From Paracoccaceae bacterium (GTDB lineage: Bacteria > Pseudomonadota > Alphaproteobacteria > Rhodobacterales > Rhodobacteraceae), in assembly GCA_007123625.1 (NCBI GenBank), contig SKKS01000094.1, positions 1 to 8,543 of the forward strand: a stretch of 8,543 nucleotides of DNA. The letters run 5' to 3'. Position 1 is the first letter of the stretch. Each line of letters starts with the position of its first letter. A model generated the notes under the pieces. The model worked only from the letters and a program-made list of their open reading frames with translations, did not search any database and was not told the DNA's origin. The translations under genes were made by a program, and so were the position numbers. Shown here one piece after another: positions 1-8,205 of this stretch.

Positions 1-1097
1 TCCGCAAGATGGCGATCGCCACGCAATACAAGGCGCATTCGCTGATCCGCCATTGCCAGCGCGGGTGGAACTTCTTTCGCGCCGAACGCAACGAATACCT
101 GGATATTCTGCCTGCTTCCCAGCGCGTGGACGAGGTGCACTGGTATCAGGGAACGGCCGACGCGGTCTATCAGAACATCGACATCGTCGACAGCTACGGG
201 ATCGATTACGTCGTGATCCTGGCGGGCGATCACATCTACAAGATGGACTACGAGGTGATGCTGCGCGAACATGTGGAAACCGGCGCCGATGTCACCGTCG
301 GCTGCCTGACCGTGCCGCGGATGGAGGCCACCGCCTTTGGCGTGATGGACGTGGACCACGCAGGCAGGATCACCCGGTTTCTGGAAAAACCCAGCCAGCC
401 GCCCGGCATGCCCGACGACCCCGAGCGCGCGCTGGCGTCGATGGGGATCTATGTGTTCCGCTGGAAATTCCTGCGCCAGTTGCTGATGGATGACGCAAAT
501 GACCCCAATTCCGGGCGCGATTTCGGTGGCGACATCATCCCGGACGTCGTGAAGAACGGCAAGGCGATGGCACACAGGTTCGACGACAGCTGCGTGCGCC
601 ACCGCGCCGACGCGCCCGCCTACTGGCGCGATGTGGGAACGGTCGATGCCTTTTGGCAGGCCAACATCGACCTGACGGATTTCGACCCCGATCTGGATCT
701 GTGGGACACCAACTGGCCGATATGGACCTATTCCGAAAGCGTGCCGCCGGCCAAGTTCATCCACAACGACGCCGACCGGCGCGGACTGGCGGTCAGTTCG
801 CTGATCTCGGGCGGGTGCATCATTTCGGGCACCGAGGTGCACAATTCGCTGATCTTTACAGGGGTTCACACCAACTCATATTCCAAGCTGGACCAGGTGG
901 TCGTCCTGCCCTATGCCAACATTGCCCGCCACGCGCGCCTGTCCAGGGTGGTGCTGGACCGCCGGGTGCAGATCCCGCAAGGGCTGGTGGTGGGCGAGGA
1001 CCCCGAAGAGGACGCAAAATGGTTTCGCGTGACGGAAACCGGCGTGACGCTGATTACCCAGCCGATGCTGGACCGGCGTGCGGCGGCGCTGGAATGA
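1..1097 (+). CDS. glgC: Glucose-1-phosphate adenylyltransferase (ADP-glucose pyrophosphorylase), 5' partial
   Basis: This enzyme makes ADP-glucose and pyrophosphate from glucose-1-phosphate and ATP, the committed step of bacterial glycogen synthesis in the cytosol. The reading frame is open from base 3 and runs 364 residues to TGA at 1095-1097; the gene starts before the window. Visible landmarks, counted from the first codon, are QGTADAV (about 49-55), GDHIYKMDYE with catalytic Asp76, FLEKP with Glu128 and Lys129 for glucose-1-phosphate, SMGIYVF, and YWRDVGT with metal-binding Asp210. These match E. coli Asp142, Glu194, Lys195 and Asp276 (recalled numbering) at a constant offset of 66, so about 66 residues are missing, including the N-terminal nucleotide-binding GGxGxRL loop. 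The C-terminal third (from about residue 260, SGGCIISGTEVHNSLI) is the left-handed beta-helix domain that contributes to oligomerisation and allostery. The internal ATG at base 9 is not the true start, because the preceding codons already fit the family. Effectors (often fructose phosphates and pyruvate in related bacteria) cannot be read from the sequence. Confidence 0.97.
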   Translation, partial: RKMAIATQYKAHSLIRHCQRGWNFFRAERNEYLDILPASQRVDEVHWYQGTADAVYQNIDIVDSYGIDYVVILAGDHIYKMDYEVMLREHVETGADVTVGCLTVPRMEATAFGVMDVDHAGRITRFLEKPSQPPGMPDDPERALASMGIYVFRWKFLRQLLMDDANDPNSGRDFGGDIIPDVVKNGKAMAHRFDDSCVRHRADAPAYWRDVGTVDAFWQANIDLTDFDPDLDLWDTNWPIWTYSESVPPAKFIHNDADRRGLAVSSLISGGCIISGTEVHNSLIFTGVHTNSYSKLDQVVVLPYANIARHARLSRVVLDRRVQIPQGLVVGEDPEEDAKWFRVTETGVTLITQPMLDRRAAALE

Positions 1098-1128
1098 GGC
1101 AAACCGGATGCAGGGCCGGGTGTGATGC

Positions 1129-1159
1129 GGAGACGGACATGATGCGAGGATGTGCATGA
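1129..1159 (+). promoter_or_regulatory. Possible translational-coupling leader: SD plus six-codon ORF overlapping the glgA start
   Basis: GGAG at 1129-1132 lies six bases before an ATG at 1139. That ATG opens the frame MMRGCA, which stops at TGA 1157-1159. The stop overlaps the preferred glgA start (1156-1158) as ATGA, the same junction type seen at glgX/malQ and malQ/pgm. A second purine stretch, GAGG at 1146-1149, lies six bases before the glgA ATG at 1156 and is a good ribosome-binding site for glgA itself. The mini-ORF might hand ribosomes on to glgA across the otherwise loose glgC-glgA gap. It is very short and could be chance, so function is inference only. Confidence 0.3.
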
Positions 1160-2577
1160 AGCGGGTTCTGGCCGTCGCGTCGGAATGCGTGCCGCTGGTC
1201 AAGACCGGCGGGCTGGCCGATGTGACCGGCGCGCTACCGCGTGCCATGGCGGGGACCGGATGGGGAGTGCGCACGCTGATCCCGGGCTACCGCCCGGTGC
1301 TGGCGCAGGCGGCAAAGGCCACCGAAGCGCTGTCGCTGGGGGCGTTTTTCGGCGGCCCCGCGCGCATACTCGTGCTCCGCCATGCCGGGCTGGACCTTCT
1401 GGTGCTGGACGCGCCGCATCTGTTCGACCGCGACGGCTCGCCCTACCTTGATGCGCAAGGCAATGACTGGGCGGACAACGACCTGCGCTTTGCCGCCCTG
1501 TGCGCGGCTGCCGCGCGGATCGCGGGCGGGGCGCTGGACGACTGGGTGCCGCAGGTGCTGCATCTGCACGACTGGCAGGCCGGGCTGGTGCCGGAATACC
1601 TCGCCGCACAGGGCACAAGCTTGCCGGTGGTCATGACAATTCACAACATTGCCTTTCACGGCCTGACCACCGACGACAGGATCGCGGCGCTGGGCCTGGA
1701 CCCGGCGCGGTTCCTTCCCGATGGTTACGAATATTACGGCCATGTCAGCGCGCTCAAGGCCGGGCTGGTGGGCGCGGACCGGATCACGACCGTTTCGCCC
1801 ACCTATGCGCGCGAGCTGACCACACCTGAATTCGGCATGGGGCTAGATGGCATGATCCGTGCGCGCCAGCACCTGCTGACCGGTATCCTCAACGGAATCG
1901 ACACCGACACCTGGAACCCGCGCAAGGACCCCCATATCCGCCGCTTCCAGACCCCGCGCGGCAAGGCCCCCAACCGCAAGGGGTTGCGCGCCGAATTCGG
2001 CCTGCCTGACGCCCCGGGCCCGCTGGCGGTGGTGGTGTCGCGCCTGACCGCGCAAAAGGGGCTGGACCTGCTGCTGGACGCCATGCCCGCCTTCACGGGC
2101 GCGGGAGGGCAACTTGCGCTGCTGGGATCGGGTGACCGGACGCTGGAGAATGCCTGGCTGGAAGCCGCGCGCGATTCGGACGCGGTCGCGGTGCGGATCG
2201 GTTACGACGAAACGCTGGCGCACCGGATGTTCGCGGGCGCCGATGCGGTTCTGGTGCCGTCTCGGTTCGAACCCTGCGGGCTGACCCAGCTTTATGCGCT
2301 GCGCTATGGCGCGGTGCCGGTGGTCGCCCGCACCGGGGGGCTGGCCGACACGGTGATCCACGCCAACGACGCCGCCTTGCGCATGGGGGTGGCCACCGGG
2401 ATGGTCCATGCGCCCGACGATGCCGCCGCCCTTGCGGCTGCGCTGGTCGACCTTTGCCACCTGCACGCCAGCCCTGAAATCTGGGCGCATATTCAGGCCA
2501 ATGGCATGCGCCACCCGGTCGGGTGGGAGGCGTCCAGCGCACAATATGGCGCGCTTTATGATGCGCTGGTAAGCTGA
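1156..2577 (+). CDS. glgA: Glycogen synthase (ADP-glucose:alpha-1,4-glucan glucosyltransferase, GT5)
   Basis: GlgA moves glucose from ADP-glucose to the non-reducing end of an alpha-1,4-glucan. The protein is 473 residues, the usual bacterial length, with the two Rossmann lobes of the GT-B fold. Residues visible from the 1156 start are KTGGLADV at 16-23 (ADP-glucose loop), HDWQAG at 138-143, TIHN with His163 (equivalent to the catalytic-site His near 161 in E. coli), NGIDTDTWNP, SRLTAQKG with Arg296 and Lys301, and FEPCGLTQ with Glu372; the last group binds the sugar nucleotide in the C-terminal lobe. A second in-frame ATG at 1150 would add Met-Cys. I prefer 1156 because GAGG at 1146-1149 is six bases upstream of it but abuts 1150, and because MKRVLAVASE is the typical family N-terminus. 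The stop is followed directly by the glgX ATG. Its substrate comes from the product of the preceding gene, glgC. Confidence 0.97.
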   Translation: MKRVLAVASECVPLVKTGGLADVTGALPRAMAGTGWGVRTLIPGYRPVLAQAAKATEALSLGAFFGGPARILVLRHAGLDLLVLDAPHLFDRDGSPYLDAQGNDWADNDLRFAALCAAAARIAGGALDDWVPQVLHLHDWQAGLVPEYLAAQGTSLPVVMTIHNIAFHGLTTDDRIAALGLDPARFLPDGYEYYGHVSALKAGLVGADRITTVSPTYARELTTPEFGMGLDGMIRARQHLLTGILNGIDTDTWNPRKDPHIRRFQTPRGKAPNRKGLRAEFGLPDAPGPLAVVVSRLTAQKGLDLLLDAMPAFTGAGGQLALLGSGDRTLENAWLEAARDSDAVAVRIGYDETLAHRMFAGADAVLVPSRFEPCGLTQLYALRYGAVPVVARTGGLADTVIHANDAALRMGVATGMVHAPDDAAALAAALVDLCHLHASPEIWAHIQANGMRHPVGWEASSAQYGALYDALVS

Positions 2578-4662
2578 ATGGCACACTATGTGATGACGCG
2601 CGGGCGCTATACCCGTATCGGCGCCGAATTCGACGGCGACGGGGTCAATTTCGCCGTGTTCTCGGAACACGCCACCGGTATCGACCTGTGCCTGTTCACG
2701 CCCGACGGGGCGCGCGAACTTGCGCGGTTGCCGATGCCGGAACGCACCGGGCATGTCTGGCATGGGCGCGTGCCGGGGTTGGTGCCGGGGCAGCTTTATG
2801 GCTATCGTGCCCACGGTTCCTATGCGCCCGAACAAGGCCACCGCTTCAATCCGCACAAGCTGTTGCTGGACCCCTACGCCAAGCGGATCACCGGCCACCC
2901 GCGCTGGTCCGAGGCGCTTTTCGGCTACAACACCGCCGCCAAATCCCTCGATCTGACCTTCAACACCCGGGATTCGGCGCGGTTCATGCCGAAGTGCGTG
3001 GTCGAAGACCCCAGCTTTCACTGGGGCAACGACCGCCCGCCCGCCCACACTGTCGCCCAAAGCGTGATTTATGAAGCGCATGTGAAGGGCTTCACCGCAC
3101 TGCGCGATGTCCACCACGCAGGCCACTTCCTTGGCCTTGCCTCGGACGAGGCGGTGGACCATCTGCTCGACCTTGGCGTGACCGCGATCGAGTTGCTGCC
3201 GGTCCAGGCGTTCCTCAACGACAAGTTTCTGACCGACCGCAAGCTGACCAACTACTGGGGTTATCAGACTATCGGCTTTTTCGCGCCCGAACCACTCTAC
3301 ATGTCCACCGGGCAGATCGCGGAATTCCAGCATGTGGTCAAGCGCCTGCATGCCGCCGGGATCGAGGTAATCCTCGATGTGGTCTACAACCACACCGGCG
3401 AAGGGTCCGAGCTGGGCCCGACGCTGTCATTTCGCGGGCTCGACAATCGCAGCTATTACCGGCTGATGCCCGACAACCCGCGCCACTACATCAACGACAC
3501 CGGCTGCGGCAACACGTTGAACATGGACCATCCCATGGTGCTGCGCATGGTAATGGACAGCCTGCGCTATTGGGTCGAGGCGATGCACGTCGACGGCTTC
3601 CGCTTCGATCTGGCCTCGACCCTCGCGCGCGATGCCAGCGGGTTCCAACCCAATGGCGCCTTCTTCGCCGCGATCCGGCAGGACCCCGTGCTCAATCGCG
3701 TCAAGCTGATCGCCGAGCCGTGGGACATTGGCCCCGGTGGCTATCAACTCGGGGCCTTTCCCCATCCGTTCATGGAATGGAACGACAAGTACCGCGACGG
3801 TGTGCGCAGGTTCTGGCGCGGCGACACCGCGCTTGCCCCCGAGCTTGCCACCCGAATCACCGGATCGGCGCCGCAGTTCGACCATTCCGGCCGATCGGCG
3901 ACCAGTTCGGTCAATTTCATCACCGCCCATGACGGCATGACCCTGCGCGATCTGGTCAGCTATTCCCACAAGCACAACACCGCCAACACCGAAGACAACC
4001 GCGACGGTCACTCCGAGGATTACTCGGACAACATGGGAACAGAAGGGCCAAGCGACGCGCCAACCATCGCCGCCGCCCGCGCGCAGCGCAGCCGCAATCT
4101 GCTGGCGACGGTCCTGCTGTCGCAAGGCACGCCGATGCTGCTTTCAGGCGACGAGATCGGCCACAGCCAGCGCGGCAACAACAACGCCTATTGCCAGGAC
4201 AACGACCTGACATGGCTGGACTGGAATAATGCCGACCGCGAACTGCTGGCGTTCACGCGCAAATTGATCACCTTTCGCGCAGTGCACCCGATCCTGCGGC
4301 AAAAGCGTTTCCTGCATTCGCTCATGCGCGGGGCCGACGGTGCGGATGACCTGATCTGGTGGCACGCCTCGGGGAGACACATGACACCCAAGGACTGGCA
4401 GGACCCCGGTCTTGCGAATGTCTGCGTGGAGTTGCGTACCGCCTCGGGCACACCGGAATATGACGACTTGGAATATGCGATCTTCCTGATCTTCAACGCC
4501 GGCGCGGAAATGCACGTCGCCCTGCCGCGCCCGCCCAGCGGGCATATCTGGTCGCGCCACATCAACACCGCCGACCCCGATGCCGCCCCACAGGCGCTGG
4601 CGGCGATCGTTCATGTGCCGCCGCAGTCGGTGTCGGCGCTGGTGCTGGAAACCGGCGCATGA
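2578..4662 (+). CDS. glgX: Glycogen debranching enzyme GlgX (isoamylase-type, GH13)
   Basis: GlgX hydrolyses alpha-1,6 branch linkages in glycogen, preferring short outer chains left by phosphorylase, and releases maltodextrins. The protein has 694 residues, within the GlgX/TreX range. An N-terminal CBM48-like beta domain covers roughly residues 10-100 (GVNFAVFSEHATGIDLCLF), followed by a GH13 barrel and a C-terminal beta domain from about residue 580. All four GH13 regions are intact: DVVYNH at 267-272; VDGFRFDLA with nucleophile Asp344; IAEPWD with acid/base Glu380; and TAHDG with His451 and Asp452. The signature GNNNAYCQDN begins at residue 533. The ATG immediately follows the glgA stop (TGAATG, no spacer) with only a weak GGTAAG Shine-Dalgarno at 2568-2573, so translation probably depends on ribosomes finishing glgA. 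An in-frame ATG at 2593 has no better ribosome-binding site. The end overlaps malQ by four bases. Confidence 0.97.
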   Translation: MAHYVMTRGRYTRIGAEFDGDGVNFAVFSEHATGIDLCLFTPDGARELARLPMPERTGHVWHGRVPGLVPGQLYGYRAHGSYAPEQGHRFNPHKLLLDPYAKRITGHPRWSEALFGYNTAAKSLDLTFNTRDSARFMPKCVVEDPSFHWGNDRPPAHTVAQSVIYEAHVKGFTALRDVHHAGHFLGLASDEAVDHLLDLGVTAIELLPVQAFLNDKFLTDRKLTNYWGYQTIGFFAPEPLYMSTGQIAEFQHVVKRLHAAGIEVILDVVYNHTGEGSELGPTLSFRGLDNRSYYRLMPDNPRHYINDTGCGNTLNMDHPMVLRMVMDSLRYWVEAMHVDGFRFDLASTLARDASGFQPNGAFFAAIRQDPVLNRVKLIAEPWDIGPGGYQLGAFPHPFMEWNDKYRDGVRRFWRGDTALAPELATRITGSAPQFDHSGRSATSSVNFITAHDGMTLRDLVSYSHKHNTANTEDNRDGHSEDYSDNMGTEGPSDAPTIAAARAQRSRNLLATVLLSQGTPMLLSGDEIGHSQRGNNNAYCQDNDLTWLDWNNADRELLAFTRKLITFRAVHPILRQKRFLHSLMRGADGADDLIWWHASGRHMTPKDWQDPGLANVCVELRTASGTPEYDDLEYAIFLIFNAGAEMHVALPRPPSGHIWSRHINTADPDAAPQALAAIVHVPPQSVSALVLETGA

Positions 4663-6524
4663 ACCCGCTGGACGAGCTTTGCGCGCGAATGAACCTGCAA
4701 TGGCGGTATCAGGACGGCGCCGGGCGCGACCGGTGCGCGCCCCCCGAAAGCCGCCGTGCGGTGCTGGCCGCGATGGGCCTGCCCGTCACGAACGAAGCTG
4801 ACGCCGCCGACGCGCTGGCGGAACTTCAGGCGCCGCCCGCCTGGCGGGTTGCGGTGTGCGATACGCCGGGCGTGGTGATCCCCGAAGCCGACTGGCGCCT
4901 GGTGCTGGAAGATGGCTGTATCGAAACCGGCGCGGGGCGCGCGCCCCTTCCACCGTTGCCGATGGGAATTCATCGGCTGGAAACCGCCGAAGGGTCCGTG
5001 GTTGTGCTGGCCGCGCCCGCAACCCTGCCCGCGCCCGCCCCGGCGTGGGGCCTGACAGCACCCCTTTATGGCCTGTGGGAGGGCGCGCGCACAGGCGCAG
5101 GCAGCTATGCGCAGCTTGCCCGGCTGGCGGAAGCGCTGGTGCCCGCAGGCGCGGGGTTTCTGGGCATCAACCCCGTGCACGCAGGTTTCGCCGATCCGCT
5201 GAACTACAGCCCCTACGCGCCTTCGCACCGGCGTCGCTGGAGCGTGTTACATATCGACGCGGGCGCCGATCACGACGACACTGGCGATCTGGTCGACTAC
5301 GCGCGCGTCTGGCCTGCGCAACTGGCCGCGCTGCGCGCCCGCTTCGCCGCCTTTGCGGGCGATCCGGCGTTTGACCGCTGGCGCGCCGCGCAGGGCGCCC
5401 CGCTCGAAGATTTCGCCACCCATCAGGCGCTGTCGGACATCTATGGCCCCTACTGGCCCGCTTGGCCCGAGGCGCTGCGCCACCCCGACCGCCCGCTTGT
5501 GCGCCATTTCACGGCAGAAAACGCCGATGCCTTGCGCTTTCATGCCTGGTGCCAGTGGCTGGCCGAAACCCAGCTCAGTGCAGCCGCCGATGCCGCCCGC
5601 CCGATGGCACACGGGCTGTATCTGGACCTTGCCGTGGGCACACACCCCGCAGGTGCCGAGACCTGGGCCGAACCGGACCTTTTTGCGCGGGGTGTGTCAC
5701 TGGGCGCACCGCCCGATCTGCTGGGACCCTCGGGACAGCGCTGGAACCTGGCGCCGATGGACCCGCGCGCGCTGGCCGCCGGTAGCTTTCTTGCGCTGGC
5801 ACAGACCCTGCGCCAGCAGTTGCGCGTCGCGCGCCTTCTGCGGATCGACCACATTCTCGGGTTCGAGCGCGCTTTCTGGATGCCCGATGACTTACCCGGA
5901 CTTTATGTCCGGATGCCGCGCGCGGCCCTGCTGGCGGTCGCGCGGATCGAAGCCGCGCGCGCGGGCGCAAGCCTGATCGGCGAAGATCTGGGCACAATAC
6001 CCGAAGGGTTGCGCGCCGCTCTGGCGGACGGCGGGATCCTAGGTTGTCGCGTCGCCATGTTCGAACGCGACTGGCATGGCGATGGCGCCTTCCTGCCCGC
6101 TGCGCGCTATGACGCGCACACGCTCGTCAGCTTCGGCACGCACGACCTGCCGACATGGAAAGGCTGGCGCGCCGGGCAAGACCTTGACTGGCGCAACCAG
6201 CTTGGCGAATTGCCCGACCGAGATGCCGCCCGCACCGCCCGCCGGGCCGAGGTCGCGGGCTTCGACGCAACCGCCGACACCACCGGTGGCGACGTGTGCG
6301 CACTGCACCGCTTCCTTGCCGCCACACCGGCCCAACTTGTCGCGCTGCAGGCCGAAGATATCTGCGGCACCGACCAGCAAGCAAACCTTCCCGGCACGGT
6401 GTTCGAGCACCCGAACTGGCGCCGCCGCCTGCCGCTTGGCGCCCCCGACCTTGCCCGCGCCGCCCCGCTGCGCGATGCTGCCGCCGATTTTCGACGTATC
6501 CGCAACCCCGGAGCGACCATATGA
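4659..6524 (+). CDS. malQ: 4-alpha-glucanotransferase (amylomaltase, GH77)
   Basis: MalQ transfers maltodextrin segments between alpha-1,4-glucans and releases glucose, recycling the short chains freed by GlgX. The protein has 621 residues, longer than the compact Thermus-type enzyme (about 500) and shorter than E. coli MalQ (about 690). The first roughly 130 residues (for example PESRRAVLAAMGLP) form the N-terminal extension of E. coli-like MalQ. GH77 landmarks are NPVHAGF with SPYAPSHRRRW after it, GAPPD at 349-353 with GQRWNLAP beyond (active-site loop), RIDH with nucleophile Asp397, GEDLGTIP with acid/base Glu442, and THDLPTW with His495 and Asp496. The C-terminal PNWRRRLPL is also typical. 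The start codon overlaps the glgX stop as ATGA, with only a weak GGAA at 4647-4650 upstream, so coupling to glgX translation is likely. All catalytic residues are present; the N-terminal part is less conserved, so its boundaries are approximate. Confidence 0.95.
   Translation: MNPLDELCARMNLQWRYQDGAGRDRCAPPESRRAVLAAMGLPVTNEADAADALAELQAPPAWRVAVCDTPGVVIPEADWRLVLEDGCIETGAGRAPLPPLPMGIHRLETAEGSVVVLAAPATLPAPAPAWGLTAPLYGLWEGARTGAGSYAQLARLAEALVPAGAGFLGINPVHAGFADPLNYSPYAPSHRRRWSVLHIDAGADHDDTGDLVDYARVWPAQLAALRARFAAFAGDPAFDRWRAAQGAPLEDFATHQALSDIYGPYWPAWPEALRHPDRPLVRHFTAENADALRFHAWCQWLAETQLSAAADAARPMAHGLYLDLAVGTHPAGAETWAEPDLFARGVSLGAPPDLLGPSGQRWNLAPMDPRALAAGSFLALAQTLRQQLRVARLLRIDHILGFERAFWMPDDLPGLYVRMPRAALLAVARIEAARAGASLIGEDLGTIPEGLRAALADGGILGCRVAMFERDWHGDGAFLPAARYDAHTLVSFGTHDLPTWKGWRAGQDLDWRNQLGELPDRDAARTARRAEVAGFDATADTTGGDVCALHRFLAATPAQLVALQAEDICGTDQQANLPGTVFEHPNWRRRLPLGAPDLARAAPLRDAAADFRRIRNPGATI
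6510..6513 (+). promoter_or_regulatory. Shine-Dalgarno for pgm
   Basis: GGAG sits seven bases before the ATG at 6521, inside the last codons of malQ. It decides the pgm start, because the same frame stays open upstream to at least 6296 through malQ coding sequence. Confidence 0.7.
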
Positions 6525-8149
6525 TTCTCACCCGCCCCACCGCCCCCATCGCAGACCAGAAGCCCGGCACATCGGGATTGCGCAAGAAAACCCGTGTGTT
6601 CATGACACCGGGTTATCTGGAAAACTTTGTCCAGAGCATCTGGAACGCCATAGGCGGGGTGGCGGGCAAGACGCTGGTGCTAGGCGGCGACGGACGCTTC
6701 TTCAATGATCGTGCCGCGCAGACGATCCTGAAAATGGCTTCGGCCTCAGGCGCTTCGCGGGTGATCGTGGGGCAGGATGCACTGCTGTCCACGCCCGCAG
6801 CATCGCATCTGATCCGGTCGCGCGGGGCAGATGGCGGCCTTATCCTGTCGGCCAGCCACAACCCCGGCGGCGAGACCGAGGATTTCGGCCTGAAGTACAA
6901 TGCCGCAAACGGCGGCCCTGCGGCTGAGTCGATCACCGCAAAAATTCATTCAGAATCGGAAGCTTTGCGCGAATACCTCATCCTCGATGCGCCCGATTGC
7001 GACCTTGCGGCCCTTGGTGAACAGCGGATGGGCGACATGGTCATCGAGGTGGTCGACCCGGTCGCGGACTATCAGGCGTTGATGGAAAACCTGTTCGATT
7101 TCAATGCGATCCGCGACCTTATTGCTGCGGGCTTTCAACTGCGTTTCGATGCGATGCACGCCATCACCGGCCCCTATGCGCGTGCGATACTCGAAACCAC
7201 CCTTGGCGCCGCGCCGGGGTCGGTGGTCAACGCCGTGCCGCTGCCGGATTTCGGCGGTCATCACCCCGACCCCAACCCGGTCTGGGCGCATGATCTGATG
7301 ACTGCCATGTTCGCCCCCGACGCCCCCGATTTCGGCGCCGCGTCGGACGGCGACGGCGACCGCAACATGATCGTCGGGCGCGGGTTGTATGTCACCCCTT
7401 CGGACAGCCTGGCGGTGCTGGCTGCCAACGCACATCTGGCGCCTGGCTATGCGCAGGGGCTCAAGGGCGTGGCACGCTCCATGCCCACGTCGGCGGCGGT
7501 GGACCGGGTCGCGGCGGCACGCGGGCTGGACTGCTACGCCACCCCCACGGGCTGGAAATTCTTCGGCAACCTGCTCGATGCCAGGCGCGCCAGTCTCTGT
7601 GGCGAGGAATCGGCCGGCACCGGCTCGGACCATGTGCGCGAAAAGGATGGCCTTTGGGCGGTGCTGCTGTGGCTAAACATCCTGGCGGTGCGGCAACAAT
7701 CCGTGGCGCAGATCATGGCCCAACACTGGGCCGAATTCGGGCGCAACTACTATTCCCGCCATGACTACGAAGCCATCGACACCGCAGCCGCCACTGCGCT
7801 CATGGACGACCTGCGCGCGCGCCTGCCCGACCTGCCCGGCACCGAAGTTGCCGGGCTGCGCATTACCGAAGCACAGGACTTCGCCTACACCGACCCGATA
7901 GACAGATCGGTGACCACGGCGCAGGGCCTCCAGATCACCTTTGTCGGCGGCGCGCGGCTGGTGCTGCGACTGTCAGGGACCGGGACCGAAGGCGCGACAC
8001 TGCGCGTCTATCTGGAGCGCTTCGAAGATGCCGCCGACCGCTTGGCACTTGACCCGCAAGCGGCACTTGCCCCGGTGATCGCCGCCGCCGAAAGCCTGGC
8101 CGGGATCGCCGCCCGCACCGGGCGCAGCAAGCCCGATGTGATCACCTGA
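6521..8149 (+). CDS. pgm: Alpha-D-glucose phosphate-specific phosphoglucomutase (PGM1-type)
   Basis: This enzyme interconverts glucose-6-phosphate and glucose-1-phosphate through a phosphoserine, linking central metabolism to GlgC. The protein has 542 residues, typical of the PGM1-like class found in eukaryotes and alphaproteobacteria (ExoC-like) rather than the E. coli Pgm class. Features in order are DQKPGTSGLRKK at 12-23; the phosphoserine loop SASHNPGG with Ser112; the Mg-binding loop DGDGDR with Asp276, Asp278 and Asp280; the sugar loop CGEES with Glu362, Glu363 and Ser364, followed by GTGSDHVREKDGLW; and the phosphate-binding loop SGTGTEGAT from Ser485. The loop reads GEESAG where PGM1-type enzymes usually have GEESFG (Ala365). 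The ATG at 6521 is chosen because it overlaps the malQ stop as ATGA and has GGAG seven bases upstream; an in-frame extension back to 6296 merely reads through malQ. It appears to be the last gene of the operon, since a convergent gene follows 88 bases later. Confidence 0.96.
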   Translation: MILTRPTAPIADQKPGTSGLRKKTRVFMTPGYLENFVQSIWNAIGGVAGKTLVLGGDGRFFNDRAAQTILKMASASGASRVIVGQDALLSTPAASHLIRSRGADGGLILSASHNPGGETEDFGLKYNAANGGPAAESITAKIHSESEALREYLILDAPDCDLAALGEQRMGDMVIEVVDPVADYQALMENLFDFNAIRDLIAAGFQLRFDAMHAITGPYARAILETTLGAAPGSVVNAVPLPDFGGHHPDPNPVWAHDLMTAMFAPDAPDFGAASDGDGDRNMIVGRGLYVTPSDSLAVLAANAHLAPGYAQGLKGVARSMPTSAAVDRVAAARGLDCYATPTGWKFFGNLLDARRASLCGEESAGTGSDHVREKDGLWAVLLWLNILAVRQQSVAQIMAQHWAEFGRNYYSRHDYEAIDTAAATALMDDLRARLPDLPGTEVAGLRITEAQDFAYTDPIDRSVTTAQGLQITFVGGARLVLRLSGTGTEGATLRVYLERFEDAADRLALDPQAALAPVIAAAESLAGIAARTGRSKPDVIT

Positions 8150-8187
8150 CCCCTTCATCTTGCCAGAAAATACTCTCGGGGGGTGAA

Positions 8188-8204
8188 TGGCCCGGAACGG
8201 GCCA
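8188..8204. repeat. Perfect 7-bp hairpin in the pgm/trmJ gap
   Basis: TGGCCCG and CGGGCCA form a perfect seven-base-pair stem around the loop GAA. It is the first of two adjacent palindromes between the convergent genes. It is preceded by the stretch CTCGGGGGGTGAA, which from memory resembles GC-rich intergenic elements found after many Rhodobacteraceae genes. It may act with the next hairpin in transcription termination or 3'-end protection of the mRNA. There is no U-run directly after it on either strand. Confidence 0.55.
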
Positions 8205-8205
8205 G

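Noticed and set aside
1150..1155. ATG at 1150 as the glgA start (Met-Cys extension)
   Set aside because: The GAGG at 1146-1149 abuts this ATG and cannot serve it, while it is ideally spaced for the ATG at 1156. It remains possible but less likely.
1098..1155. A promoter or terminator between glgC and glgA
   Set aside because: I saw no convincing -35/-10 pair or stable hairpin with a U-tract in this short gap; co-transcription is the simpler reading.
1843..3393. A 516-residue open frame on the - strand across glgA and glgX
   Set aside because: It lies wholly opposite two well-supported genes and is composed of low-complexity His/Arg/Gly/Val-rich sequence typical of antisense frames in GC-rich DNA. 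No family was recognisable.
3427..4125. A 232-residue - strand open frame inside glgX
   Set aside because: It is antisense to the catalytic GH13 core, whose motifs are all intact on the + strand; its composition matches an antisense shadow frame.
6296..6520. A 75-codon N-terminal extension of the phosphoglucomutase frame
   Set aside because: The region is malQ coding sequence, the translated extension is Arg/Pro-rich with no Pgm similarity, and the ATG at 6521 has a good Shine-Dalgarno and a family-typical N-terminus.
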